Notes: generated from the letters alone by a model not told the origin. 64,000 bases of DNA from a bacterium (GCA_030427205.1 JAUHXC010000044.1:1-64000); one strand, 5' to 3'; positions 1-7,914 are shown, counted from the stretch's first letter. Numbers and translations are program-made.

Positions 1-44
1 TTGAGCGCCGCTCCGCGGGGTTCGAGTTCGGTGAGTTTGTCCAC
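1..44 (-). CDS. Start of a leftward gene, cut by the window edge
   Basis: Read on the minus strand, a GTG at 44 is preceded by a GAGGAG Shine-Dalgarno sequence 6-7 bases upstream and opens a frame MDKLTELEPRGAAL that runs off the window. It would be divergent from the gene at 332, with the 23-bp repeats between them. Only 14 residues are visible, so no function can be given. It could be a chance frame. Confidence 0.35.
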   Translation of the reverse strand, partial: MDKLTELEPRGAAL

Positions 45-120
45 GGTGATCTCCTCGATGGTGCGAGGAGATTCCGGCAGGCGATCCGGCCGACGCCAGA
101 CAGGTCACGGCGAGTGGGTA

Positions 121-232
121 CCATCAACCCCACCATCAAACGGCCATCAACCCCACCATCAAACGGCCATCAACCCCACCATCAAACGGCCATCAACCCC
201 ACCATCAAACGGCCATCAACTCGCCATCAACT
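121..232. repeat. Tandem 23-bp iterons built on the heptamer CCATCAA
   Basis: Four perfect 23-bp copies run from 121 to 212, with a diverged partial copy to 232. Each unit contains CCATCAA twice, so the heptamer recurs alternately every 12 and 11 bases, about once per helical turn on one face. The array lies between a leftward start at 44 and the rightward gene at 332 and is far less GC-rich than its surroundings. The layout suits cooperative regulator or replication-initiator binding, but no binding protein can be identified. Confidence 0.85.
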
Positions 233-239
233 TTCGCGG

Positions 240-275
240 CCGTCCCATAGCGCCGCCGGCGCCGCATCGGGACGG
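240..275. repeat. Prophage inverted repeat, copy 1
   Basis: Arms CCGTCCC (240-246) and GGGACGG (269-275) are separated by 22 bp. This belongs to the GTCCCG/CGGGAC family seen through the prophage. It is immediately followed by the element at 276-310 and the start codon at 332, the same arrangement as at 8275-8373. Confidence 0.75.
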
Positions 276-310
276 GGCACCGCCGGCCGACCGATCTCCG
301 AGAGGGCACC
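276..310 (+). promoter_or_regulatory. Start-associated element, variant copy
   Basis: A 35-bp variant of the recurrent 33-bp element: GGCACCGCC, then CCGACC, then CCGAGAGGGCACC, with a 2-bp insertion near the right end. It begins 56 bp before the ATG at 332, as the copies before 7915 (61 bp) and 8373 (57 bp) do. Confidence 0.5.
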
Positions 311-331
311 GACGGTCGACGGAGCCCGCCC

Positions 332-952
332 ATGCCCCAGCTCATCACCATCCCCACCGCCGAGCCCGACGTCCCACCAGTCGAAGACGTCCGGGTCGGC
401 GTCGCCGTCCAGGCCGCCACCGTCCGGGCCTTCCTCGAGGGCGCCGCCCACCTGATGGGCCTGCGGCTCAAGCGCGAGGCGCACAACGTCGTCGCCCACG
501 ACATCAGCGGCGGCCCCCTCGAGGAGCAGACGCCCAAGGGCGCCACCGGCACCGTGCGCACCCTCTGGCGCGTCTCGCGCCGCGCCGAGCACGTCTGGTG
601 CTGGATCCGCTACCAGGCCGCCCGCGGCGCCGACGACCGCGACCAGGTCATCACCGCCGCGCTGCATGCCTTCGACGACGGCGCCGAGCTCGACAAGGGC
701 GTCGCCTGGACCGCCGACCACCTCGACGGCGACGCCGACGAGGGCGAAGACGCCGTCGACTTCCCCCTGCGCGAGACCCACACCGGCTTCGACACCGTCG
801 CCGGCTTCGAGTCCCAGACGCCGCCCCGGCTGCTGAACATCCCCGACGGCCTCGACGGCGACCTCGTCGAGCTGCGCGTCACCGCCACCGACGCCCGGAT
901 CATCGCGGTCTCTCTCTGGGAGCTCGCGCCGGCCACCATGGAGCAGAGCTGA
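332..952 (+). CDS. Prophage protein of unknown function, upstream of tail gene
   Basis: Predicted 206-residue soluble protein with no signal peptide or membrane segment. The ATG at 332 has a GGAG-type ribosome site just upstream, and the gene follows an inverted repeat and start-associated element. The stop TGA overlaps the ATG of the next gene (TGATG at 950-954), so the two are translationally coupled. I recognise no domain. The alternating beta-like pattern and position directly before a tail hub-like gene suggest a small tail structural or tail-completion protein, by context only. Confidence 0.7.
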   Translation: MPQLITIPTAEPDVPPVEDVRVGVAVQAATVRAFLEGAAHLMGLRLKREAHNVVAHDISGGPLEEQTPKGATGTVRTLWRVSRRAEHVWCWIRYQAARGADDRDQVITAALHAFDDGAELDKGVAWTADHLDGDADEGEDAVDFPLRETHTGFDTVAGFESQTPPRLLNIPDGLDGDLVELRVTATDARIIAVSLWELAPATMEQS

Positions 953-3900
953 TGCCCATCGACCTGACCGATCTGCACCGCCGCTGGATCTTCACCCTCG
1001 AGATCGCCGGCCTCGTCGACCCGACCGGCGCCCCGATCCGCTACACCAGCCACCGGGACGCCACCCCGGCCACCGTACCGGGACACCCGTTCGAACCGAC
1101 CTACACCGACATCCCCTGCATCACCGACGTCTCGGCCATCCGCTCGCGCATCGACCTCATCGGTGGCGTCGCCGAGCACGGCCCCTGCACCGTCACCCTC
1201 GCCGCCCGCCCGCTGCTCACCGGCGACCCCGAGGCGGTGTTCAGCCTCATCGGCCGCCGCTCGGCCACCTTCCACGCGCTCGCCACCCGCTCGCTGCCCG
1301 TCGACGCCACGCTGCCCTACGACCTCACCGTCGATCGCGACCTCAGCGCCCGGGCCCCCGGCCTGGTCAACATCGGCGCCGAGCAGCTCTACATCAGCGC
1401 CGCCGGCGGCACCGACCCCGACCCCGACAGCGTCGACCCCTACACCGTCACCATCACCGCCCGCGGCGTCGCCAACACCCGCGTCCGGGCCCACGTCGCC
1501 GAGCCGGCCTCGGTCGACCTCCCGCTCATCACCGGCCCCGAGGTCGTATTCTGGCGCACCCGCCCCGCCCGCATCCTCGTCGAAGACGCCCGCCGCCCGG
1601 GCGACCCCATCGAGATCTTCCGCGGCCTCATCGACCAGACCCCCGACCCCGACGGCAGCGGCGCGGTGCGCGTCGAGCTCGTGCCGCTCACCACGCTGCT
1701 CGACAAGGCCGCCGAGATCCGCGCCCCGGCCAGCAAGACCACGCTCGTCGAGGGCTACCACTGCTTCAGCGACCGCGCGGCCAACGTCTTCGAGGTCTAC
1801 CAGCGGCAGAACGAGGTCCGCGGCGGCGTCCGCGCCAACACCGCCAGCGGCAGCGGCCTCATCGACGTCGACGAGCAGGACGCCGCCCAGTGGGCCGCCA
1901 GCTTCGACGCCAGCCTGCCCATCACCCACCCCCGCGCCGGCTCGGTGGTCATCAGCGGCCGCGGCCGGGCCTACGACGTCGAGGACGTCGTGCCCGACCC
2001 CGCCACCCCGCTCGGCCCGGAGGAGACCTTCGACCTGGTCAACGGCCCCGACGCCGACGTCACCACCACCATGCGCTGGTCGACGCGTCCGGCGACCGAG
2101 GCCAAGCGCGCCTTCATCATCGAGCCCGGCGACGACCCCGAGGTGCTCGTCTGGCCCGGCAGCAGCGTCGACGGCCTCGACGGCGCCTTCGGCCGCATCA
2201 ACGACCAGCTCGACGTCGAGCTGCACACCGGCCTCGCCGGCGCCGCCTTCGGCGTCCGCCTCGACGCCAGCCTGCCCGACCGGCTGATGCGGGTGCGGCG
2301 CAACGTCGCCAGCAACGGCCAGCAGGAGCCGTTCTTCCCGATCGTCGTCTTCGGCTTCGACCGCGACAGCGCCCGCGCCGGCCTCTACGACTACCGCGAG
2401 ATCGACCAGCTCTGGCCCGAGAGCGGCGAGATCGGCCCCGCGCCCACTGGCTGGACCGAGGTTGGTGTGGCCGCTCAAGACTTCGAGGTGGCTGATACCC
2501 GCGCAGGGCTACACTACCCCTTCGAGTGGGCCCGCCTCGAGCGGTCGCCCGGGCGGGCGGTGCCCGGCGCCGAGCCCGAGACGTGGTTCTTCAAGGGCGG
2601 CAGCGCCACCCGCGCCGAAGACTGGATCCCGGCGGTCGAGGTCAGCCGCGCCTTCTACAGCCGCGGCGAGCGGTATCTGCTCGTCGAGGACGAGATCGAC
2701 ATCAGCGACGGGCGGATCGCCGTGCGCGTCGACAAGCGGCTCAACGTCGCCGACGACGGCGACACCTACGACCGCCAGGCCTTCGCCGTCGAGGTCGACG
2801 AGATCGTGCCGGTGGTGCTCGCCGCCGGCCCCCGCGCCGGCGAGACCGTCTACCGCTTGCGGCTGACCCGCCCCGACGACGTGCGCAGCTTCGGCGTCTG
2901 GCGCGCCGAGGGCCTGGCCGGCACCGTCGAGATCTTCGGTGGCGCCCAGGCCGAGACCGTGCTCGGGTTTCGCGACAACGCCGGCGCCACCATCGGCGAG
3001 GCCCTCGAGTGGCTGCTCACCTCGCCGGCGACGCTGGCCCTCACCGCCGACGACGTCGACATCCCCTCGCTGCACCGCTTCGCCGCCCCCTGGCTGCCCA
3101 GCTTCGACCTCTCGGCGCTCGCCGCCGACCCCGGCCTGACCTACGGCGACGTCATCAGCAGCATCGCGATGATGACCGGCACCGCGCTGGTCATGCGCAC
3201 CGCCGCCAACCGCACCCGCCTCACCCGCATCCACGTCGGCATCGAAATCGCCACCGAGGTCGCCGCCCGCATCGACGAGGGCGACTGGTCGCGCGCGAAG
3301 CACCCCAAGTGGGGCCGCGACGACGACATCGTCAACCAGGTCGTCGTGCAGACCGGCTTCGACCGCAACCCCGACAAGCCCGGCGACTTCGCCGACGACC
3401 CCACCGAGATCAACGACCGCGCCTCGACCGCGGCCCACGACGAGCGCAAGCCGACCCGCATCGACGACTACAGCGGCCTGACCTACGCCGACGCCGAGGT
3501 CGACCTGGCCGCCATGGCCCAGCGCATCTTCCGGCTGTTCGGCGCGCCGCGGCGCACGTTCAAGGGGCAGGTGGGCACCTACAAGGGCATCCCGCTCGGC
3601 GTCGGCGCCGTCGCCCAGGTCAGCTCGCCGCACCTGCGGGCCTACAAGCTGCCCAAGGGCGTCTACAACGTGACGTCGCGGGTGCTCGAACAGACCCTCG
3701 ACCTGTGGCGCGAGGGCTGCGAGCTGGTCATGGTGCACTTCGGCGCCAGCGGCGGCGGCTGGGCCCCCTCGGCCCGCGTCGCCCAGGTCGTCGACCCCAC
3801 CACCGTCATCGTCGACGCCAACGCCTACAGCGACCCGCTGCACCCCACCACCGGGCTGCTGCAGGAAGACCTCGACGACTACGCGGTCGGTCAGGCGGTG

Positions 3901-4110
3901 AGCTGCGAGCCCTACTACGACATCGACGCCGCCATCGAGCGGCAGATCGTCGAGCTCGACCGCGGCGCCCGGCGGGTGAAGTTCGACGGCGCCCACGCCC
4001 TGGCCGTCGGGGACTCGATCATCCCCGCGTGGCGGCCCAACGCCCCCCAGGCCCACCGGCTCTACGCCTACCTCGGCGACGGCGAGAACAACGTGCAGGA
4101 GTTGGTCTGA
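952..4110 (+). CDS. Large phage tail/baseplate hub-like protein
   Basis: Predicted 1,052-residue protein. I start it at the ATG overlapping the previous stop; the open frame extends to position 1, but that extension translates the 23-bp repeats and is not credible. It is beta-rich and acidic without signal peptide or membrane helices. A segment near residues 190-250 (RPARILVEDA, IFRGLI, VELVPLTTLLD) resembles hub proteins that describe local deformation of a ring. Length and position fit a baseplate hub or tail-associated structural protein of a siphovirus-like tail. There is no peptidase or lysozyme motif that I can see. Family assignment is inference from organisation and length. Confidence 0.6.
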   Translation: MPIDLTDLHRRWIFTLEIAGLVDPTGAPIRYTSHRDATPATVPGHPFEPTYTDIPCITDVSAIRSRIDLIGGVAEHGPCTVTLAARPLLTGDPEAVFSLIGRRSATFHALATRSLPVDATLPYDLTVDRDLSARAPGLVNIGAEQLYISAAGGTDPDPDSVDPYTVTITARGVANTRVRAHVAEPASVDLPLITGPEVVFWRTRPARILVEDARRPGDPIEIFRGLIDQTPDPDGSGAVRVELVPLTTLLDKAAEIRAPASKTTLVEGYHCFSDRAANVFEVYQRQNEVRGGVRANTASGSGLIDVDEQDAAQWAASFDASLPITHPRAGSVVISGRGRAYDVEDVVPDPATPLGPEETFDLVNGPDADVTTTMRWSTRPATEAKRAFIIEPGDDPEVLVWPGSSVDGLDGAFGRINDQLDVELHTGLAGAAFGVRLDASLPDRLMRVRRNVASNGQQEPFFPIVVFGFDRDSARAGLYDYREIDQLWPESGEIGPAPTGWTEVGVAAQDFEVADTRAGLHYPFEWARLERSPGRAVPGAEPETWFFKGGSATRAEDWIPAVEVSRAFYSRGERYLLVEDEIDISDGRIAVRVDKRLNVADDGDTYDRQAFAVEVDEIVPVVLAAGPRAGETVYRLRLTRPDDVRSFGVWRAEGLAGTVEIFGGAQAETVLGFRDNAGATIGEALEWLLTSPATLALTADDVDIPSLHRFAAPWLPSFDLSALAADPGLTYGDVISSIAMMTGTALVMRTAANRTRLTRIHVGIEIATEVAARIDEGDWSRAKHPKWGRDDDIVNQVVVQTGFDRNPDKPGDFADDPTEINDRASTAAHDERKPTRIDDYSGLTYADAEVDLAAMAQRIFRLFGAPRRTFKGQVGTYKGIPLGVGAVAQVSSPHLRAYKLPKGVYNVTSRVLEQTLDLWREGCELVMVHFGASGGGWAPSARVAQVVDPTTVIVDANAYSDPLHPTTGLLQEDLDDYAVGQAVSCEPYYDIDAAIERQIVELDRGARRVKFDGAHALAVGDSIIPAWRPNAPQAHRLYAYLGDGENNVQELV

Positions 4111-4632
4111 CTACTGGGACGAGATGTAGTCCTCGACCTGGAACGGGACGTAGTCCTCATTCTCGTGGCACCAGAAATCAGGCGCTGCGGCTCTCGCCTG
4201 CTCGAAGTCCTCGGCGTCGCCACATTGCACGTACAGGCGCGTCATACAGCCGTAGCTTGCATCGAGCTGATAGTGAGGTTTGCCATCACGACAGGCCACG
4301 ACTTCCAGCCCCGGATAGTCGCTATACCCGATGACATCAGTGCCATTCTCATCGGGTCCAAGGAAGCCAATCGCGCCACACAGGTATGCTTCCACTCGCC
4401 CATCTTCACCCTCGCGTACGACAAGGCTATTGACGAGACATGGATCCTCTCCGCGATCCAGTCCAAGTCGCTCGACCTCTTCCTGAAACGTGGGGCAGGC
4501 GGGTTCTTTGGTCTTGTTGAAGACGCCACGCACCTCTGGATCGCACAGACCCTCGACCTCGGCGTCCTTGATATCCTTGCCCCCCCCGGACGGGACACAG
4601 CCGACCAACAACAGCGCCAGAAGAACTCTCAT
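4111..4632 (-). CDS. Cys-rich lipoprotein in the prophage regulator operon
   Basis: Predicted 173-residue protein starting MRVLLALLLVGCVPSGGG, a short signal peptide with a lipobox ending at Cys12. It has about nine cysteines after the lipobox, so a disulfide-rich periplasmic or surface protein is likely. The start codon overlaps the stop of the XRE gene by 4 bases (ATGA), so both are one leftward operon. Its GC content is visibly lower than that of the phage structural genes, which suggests a separately acquired lysogenic-conversion gene. No family recognised; surface exclusion or host-envelope modification are possibilities only. Confidence 0.75.
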   Translation of the reverse strand: MRVLLALLLVGCVPSGGGKDIKDAEVEGLCDPEVRGVFNKTKEPACPTFQEEVERLGLDRGEDPCLVNSLVVREGEDGRVEAYLCGAIGFLGPDENGTDVIGYSDYPGLEVVACRDGKPHYQLDASYGCMTRLYVQCGDAEDFEQARAAAPDFWCHENEDYVPFQVEDYISSQ

Positions 4633-4889
4633 CGCTTCACCCACTCTGGTTGGTAGGCAGAACCTGCCTGCAGGGCCTCAGGGGGAATGAGCCGGCCACT
4701 CAGTTGGCTGAGAACGCCGGCAATGCGCTCGGCAGTCAGCGCGTTCTTTCGCACCCCATCACCGCGACGTTCCCATTGGGCAAGAGCCCCGCCAGTCATG
4801 CCCATCGCCGCTGCCACGTCTTCCTTCGATACCTGCGCATGAAGGCAAGTGACAGTGAGCCGCCATCGGCGTTCTTCGGCGTTCGTCAT
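4629..4889 (-). CDS. Small XRE-type helix-turn-helix regulator
   Basis: Predicted 86-residue protein from the ATG at 4889; a longer frame to 5036 runs through the operator and terminator and is rejected. Residues about 18-45 (SKEDVAAAMGMTGGALAQWERRG) form a Cro/CI-like helix-turn-helix: a helix, the Gly turn, then a recognition helix with the typical QWE. There is no peptidase or dimerisation domain as in long CI repressors. It is coupled to the lipoprotein gene downstream. An inverted repeat at 4931-4971 lies just upstream and a related motif occurs at 7788-7821, so it probably controls its own promoter and that of the leftward operon at 7697. Confidence 0.8.
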   Translation of the reverse strand: MTNAEERRWRLTVTCLHAQVSKEDVAAAMGMTGGALAQWERRGDGVRKNALTAERIAGVLSQLSGRLIPPEALQAGSAYQPEWVKR

Positions 4890-4930
4890 GCGGCAAGCGT
4901 GGCCCAGACGATGCACTTTTGTCAATCCGC

Positions 4931-4971
4931 CGAACGAAACTTGTTGCGCTAACGTGACGCCGTTTCGTACG
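4931..4971. promoter_or_regulatory. Probable operator, inverted repeat upstream of the XRE gene
   Basis: Arms CGAACGAAAC (4931-4940) and GTTTCGTACG (4962-4971) match in 9 of 10 positions and are 21 bp apart, two helical turns. The same core, GTTTCGTTACG, occurs at 7788-7798. The site lies 42 bp before the XRE start, where a repressor would autoregulate. Confidence 0.6.
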
Positions 4972-4981
4972 GTGACCCTAC

Positions 4982-5028
4982 AAAAAAGAGGGGCCGCGCC
5001 CTCCCTGGAAAAGATGACGCGGCCCCTC
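4982..5028 (-). terminator. Leftward intrinsic terminator upstream of the XRE promoter
   Basis: A perfect 11-bp stem, GAGGGGCCGCG (4988-4998) with CGCGGCCCCTC (5018-5028), is followed on the minus strand by six U residues (AAAAAA at 4982-4987). There is no T-run in the rightward direction. It would stop leftward transcripts before they reach the XRE promoter and so insulate the regulator. Confidence 0.75.
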
Positions 5029-5074
5029 ACCACCAACCAACGCCGCTGACCGGCGGCGCGGAGGTACGGCCATC

Positions 5075-5359
5075 ATGCCCGATCAGACCTGTCCCAACCA
5101 GCCCCAGCGCAAGTCGCTGCGGACCTTCACGCTCGAGGTGGTGCACGCGCTGCCCGCCGCCCTCTGGACCCGCTTCGCCCAGCTCCCCGGCGGCGCCCTG
5201 GTCGCCGAGGCCCAGCTGCGCGGCGTCGACCTCGAGGTCAGCTACTCGCCCGACGAGGACGCGTTCGGCATCGTCATCGGGCCCGACCCGCGCGACCTGC
5301 AGACCCTCGCGGCCGCCGCCCGGGCTATGCTCGCCGAGCCCAGCCAGGAGGTGGCGTGA
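5075..5359 (+). CDS. Small prophage protein, first of three coupled genes
   Basis: Predicted 94-residue soluble protein with a good ribosome site (GGAGG about 12 bases before the ATG). It opens a run of three genes with stop/start overlaps that lies to the right of the XRE gene and diverges from it, the usual place of early lytic functions. Its first residues include two Cys and a basic stretch, followed by an acidic domain. No family recognised. Confidence 0.7.
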   Translation: MPDQTCPNQPQRKSLRTFTLEVVHALPAALWTRFAQLPGGALVAEAQLRGVDLEVSYSPDEDAFGIVIGPDPRDLQTLAAAARAMLAEPSQEVA

Positions 5360-5631
5360 TGTCCTGCAGCAGCGCACAGCAGAGCCCGAAGCAGATCCTC
5401 GCCGAGCTGGTCGACATCCTCGGCTGGCAGAGCGGCGGCACCGACCGCGATGCCGACGAGCAGCGCGTCAACCAGGCGCTGGCCGACGCCCGGGCATGGC
5501 TGATGACTCAGCCCGAGGACCCGGCCAGCCGGCTCATCGCCGACATCGTCTGCGGGCTCGATACGAGCGACGACGCCCTCGTCGGCAAGGCCTACTGGGC
5601 CGCCCACGACCTGCTGCGGGAGGACGGCTGA
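5356..5631 (+). CDS. Small acidic prophage protein
   Basis: Predicted 90-91-residue, mostly helical protein. Two adjacent starts are possible, GTG at 5356 and ATG at 5359, both overlapping the previous stop. It has no signal peptide or membrane segment. Tight coupling to both neighbours argues that it is real. No domain recognised. Confidence 0.65.
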   Translation: MMSCSSAQQSPKQILAELVDILGWQSGGTDRDADEQRVNQALADARAWLMTQPEDPASRLIADIVCGLDTSDDALVGKAYWAAHDLLREDG

Positions 5632-5981
5632 TGACCCTCGCCAGCGACATCGACCTGCCGCGCTTCGAGCAGATGGTCCGCGCCACGTTCCCCTCGGTGA
5701 CCTGGACCCGCATGGGCGAGGCCAGCGCCGAGGAGAACGACGACCCCGACACGCTCATCCTGGTCGCGATGGGCCGCACGACCGACGGCGCCTGGATCGA
5801 CATCTCCTGGACCCGCGGCGCCGCCCAGGCCTGGACGGTCTTCTGCGGCTCGTCCAGCGTCGACGTCAGCCCCGCCGAGGGCCACACGCTTTTCGAGGCG
5901 ATCGCCGCCGCCCGGCGGGCGGTCCGCCCGCTCGCCATGCTCACCGACCCGCAGCTGCGGGTACAGCCGGCCGCCGGCTGA
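5631..5981 (+). CDS. Small prophage protein, third of the coupled set
   Basis: Predicted 116-residue protein. I place the start at the ATG overlapping the preceding stop (TGATG at 5629-5633), not at the upstream in-frame ATG at 5496, which lies inside the neighbour. The alternation of short strands and a final helix suggests a small alpha/beta fold. No motif recognised. The stop is 6 bp from the end of the convergent gene at 5988. Confidence 0.65.
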   Translation: MTLASDIDLPRFEQMVRATFPSVTWTRMGEASAEENDDPDTLILVAMGRTTDGAWIDISWTRGAAQAWTVFCGSSSVDVSPAEGHTLFEAIAAARRAVRPLAMLTDPQLRVQPAAG

Positions 5982-5987
5982 GGACAG

Positions 5988-6494
5988 CTACTTGCGGCAC
6001 GTCTTCCAGGTCGCGATGCACGACCGCCCGCACGGCTTCCCCTTCTTGCACCTCGGTGTCGCGCGCTTCGGCGTCCTCCTGACCGGCTGGCGGAACGCCT
6101 CGATCTGGCGTATCTCCTCCGCCTCGGCCTTGCGCCGCCTCTCGGCCTCCGCAGCTCGGTGACGTGCGGCTTCGGCGGCGACCTCGCGGCGCAAGGCGTC
6201 GGCCGCCTCGGCCTCGGCTACGGCGGCCTCTGCCTCGGCCTTGCGCTTCGCCTTCGCTGCGGCCTCGGCCTGACGCTGCTCGTCGACTATGCGCTCATAG
6301 GCCGCGCAGGCCACTTCGCGCTTGGCGACCAGGGCCGGGATGGGCGAGTCACCCTTGCCATCCCAGTCGTAGGCCGCCTGAACCTCGGCGTCGCGCAGAC
6401 GCTCGCACTCGGCTCGCGCCGCTGCCTTCGCGTCCTCCTGCGCTGCAGCGCCGCCGGCGACGAGCAAGCTCACGATGAACAACAACCCTCGCAT
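5988..6494 (-). CDS. Secreted coiled-coil protein with Cys-rich tail
   Basis: Predicted 168-residue protein from the ATG at 6494, with an AGGAGG ribosome site. The N-terminus MRGLLFIVSLLVAGGAAAQ is a signal peptide. Residues about 70-140 are Ala/Glu/Arg/Lys heptads, a long charged coiled coil. The C-terminal 20 residues hold four Cys in the pattern CKKGKPCGRSCIATWKTCRK, a compact motif I have seen at the end of other bacterial secreted proteins but cannot name. It is the last gene of a leftward operon (7697 to 5988). A prophage-encoded envelope protein is likely; role unknown. Confidence 0.75.
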   Translation of the reverse strand: MRGLLFIVSLLVAGGAAAQEDAKAAARAECERLRDAEVQAAYDWDGKGDSPIPALVAKREVACAAYERIVDEQRQAEAAAKAKRKAEAEAAVAEAEAADALRREVAAEAARHRAAEAERRRKAEAEEIRQIEAFRQPVRRTPKRATPRCKKGKPCGRSCIATWKTCRK

Positions 6495-6507
6495 ATGCCC
6501 CTCCTGT

Positions 6508-6539
6508 GTCCCGATGCCCGCCGCGGCGGTCAGCGGGAC
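6508..6539. repeat. Prophage inverted repeat, copy 2
   Basis: GTCCCG (6508-6513) and CGGGAC (6534-6539) are separated by exactly 20 bp. It lies just upstream of the leftward gene starting at 6494 and overlaps the 3' end of the gene before it. Confidence 0.75.
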
Positions 6540-6931
6540 GGTCTCTTGCGTGTCACGATGGTTTGGGGAGTGGGTGTGGGCGCCGCGACGCTGGGGCGGC
6601 GCTTGACCTCGGCCTGGAAGAGCGCCCGAAGCTTCGCGAACATCGACTCTGAGCAGCGGGCGGCGCGGATCCGAGTCTCGACCTCGGCGTCCTCGAACCA
6701 CTCCATGTTGCCGCCATGGAAGTAGGTATCCGCCGTCAACCGCATCGCCTTGCCCTGTCGACGGTGCTTCTCGACTAACACGAATTCCCGGCCTTGGGGC
6801 GGTGGTTGCGATGTCCCCATCGCTACCAGCGTGTAGCCCTGGTGCTTGCGGAGGATGTAGCCCAGCCGGACCTTCCGCCGTCGCTTCGCCTGGCGGTGCT
6901 CGACGTTTACCGGATCGCGAGGCTCTGGCAT
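6530..6931 (-). CDS. Basic prophage protein of unknown function
   Basis: Predicted 133-residue protein from the ATG at 6931, four bases after the stop of the upstream gene. The in-frame extension to 7291 is the shadow of that gene. The first 20 residues are very basic (RQAKRRRKVR). A central beta-rich part (LGYILRKHQGYTLVAMG, FVLVEKHR) leads to an acidic and then helical C-terminus. It might bind nucleic acid, and the small alpha/beta size recalls toxin-like RNA-binding folds, but I see no catalytic signature and do not assign one. Confidence 0.65.
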   Translation of the reverse strand: MPEPRDPVNVEHRQAKRRRKVRLGYILRKHQGYTLVAMGTSQPPPQGREFVLVEKHRRQGKAMRLTADTYFHGGNMEWFEDAEVETRIRAARCSESMFAKLRALFQAEVKRRPSVAAPTPTPQTIVTRKRPSR

Positions 6932-6935
6932 CGGC

Positions 6936-7697
6936 TCAGGCAAACGGCCGTGGCTGGCCTGCTCGGGCGGCCTCCACCTGGCGGTCGATCTCCCGACCGA
7001 AGTGGACGTACTCGTCCACCCACGTCTGGAGCGGCGCCGGCTCGAGGCCAAAGCGGTCGAGGATATGCCGTGCCTCGGGCTGCGCGCAGGCGCCGGCCAG
7101 CGAGAGCATGGTGCGTAGGTCGGCGTCGAGCATGTCGACAAGCGCCTGCACGAGCCAGTCGGGTGCGTGGTCGCCGACCGCCAGACCAAGCATCTCGACG
7201 GCAATCCGGTCGGGACTGGCCAGCGCGTGGGCGAACTCGGCCGGGCACGCCAGATCACGCGCCACGAGCCGAGCCGGCGGCAAGCGCGCATCAGGGCGCA
7301 TCAGCGGCGTGATCTCGTTGAACGCCCAGAGCAAACGGCCGATGGCGTGCTGATCCGACGGCTCGGCCGAGTACAGCACGGTGCGCGCGACGCCCATGGC
7401 TTCTTCGCGCCCACCATTGCCGAACTGGTCGAACTTCAGCGTGGTCAGCTTGTGCATCCACGCGCCGAATTCGGGATCGAGCGCGATATTGGTGACGATG
7501 TCGCGCAGATCGTCGGCGTCCTCGGCAGCCAGCAGCTCGGGCACGAAGCGCTGTGTGATGCCCGTGATCAACTCGACCAGGCCGTCCACCTTCGACTTCG
7601 AAAGGAACCGCACGACGGGTCTGGCCAGCGCCTCAGCGAACTGGACGAGGGGCTGCATCCAGCCGTCCGTCCCCGCTTTCATGGTTGTCGTGGTCAT
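6936..7697 (-). CDS. All-helical prophage protein, first gene of leftward operon
   Basis: Predicted 253-residue protein. The ATG at 7697 opens MTTTTMKAGTDGWMQPL; a frame to 7781 crosses the promoter and is rejected. It is almost entirely helical, mildly acidic, with no membrane segment and no known motif. It leads a three-gene operon (7697 to 5988) in opposite orientation to the phage structural genes and behind an AT-rich promoter with XRE-like operator half-sites. Such islands in prophages often carry lysogenic-conversion or anti-phage genes; that is context, not evidence of function. Confidence 0.7.
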   Translation of the reverse strand: MTTTTMKAGTDGWMQPLVQFAEALARPVVRFLSKSKVDGLVELITGITQRFVPELLAAEDADDLRDIVTNIALDPEFGAWMHKLTTLKFDQFGNGGREEAMGVARTVLYSAEPSDQHAIGRLLWAFNEITPLMRPDARLPPARLVARDLACPAEFAHALASPDRIAVEMLGLAVGDHAPDWLVQALVDMLDADLRTMLSLAGACAQPEARHILDRFGLEPAPLQTWVDEYVHFGREIDRQVEAARAGQPRPFA

Positions 7698-7787
7698 TTC
7701 GTCTCCGTGGCGCGCGTCCAGCGGCGAGTAGGCAGATACTACTAAAAACGTGGATGTGCCACGATAGATTTCACATTTCACACAGCG

Positions 7788-7849
7788 GTTTCGTTACGCG
7801 GGCTAGCAAAGTCGTTACGCGCAGATTCTGCGCACGGCGCTACGTAGCG
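7788..7849. promoter_or_regulatory. Operator cluster between divergent prophage genes
   Basis: Two direct copies of TCGTTACGCG start at 7791 and 7812, 21 bp apart; the first is part of GTTTCGTTACGCG, matching the operator at 4931-4971. Two perfect palindromes follow: GCGCAGA-T-TCTGCGC (7819-7833) and CGCTACGTAGCG (7838-7849). The region is AT-rich and separates the leftward operon (start 7697) from the rightward gene (start 7915), so it probably holds both promoters. Confidence 0.65.
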
Positions 7850-7853
7850 GCAA

Positions 7854-7886
7854 GGCACCGCCTCCCGACCCTCGCCCGAGGGTGCC
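7854..7886 (+). promoter_or_regulatory. Start-associated 33-bp element, copy 1
   Basis: GGCACC (7854-7859) and GGTGCC (7881-7886) bound a 33-bp block containing CCCGACC and CCCGAGGG. The ends pair perfectly. It precedes the ATG at 7915. Confidence 0.7.
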
Positions 7887-7914
7887 GGCCCGACGCCGGC
7901 GGACGGAGGCCCCC

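Noticed and set aside
121..232. CRISPR array
   Set aside because: The units are contiguous 23-bp tandem repeats without spacers and there are no cas genes.
1..951. N-terminal extension of the tail hub-like gene to position 1
   Set aside because: The extension translates the 23-bp repeats and overlaps the 206-residue gene; the ATG at 952 is coupled to that gene's stop.
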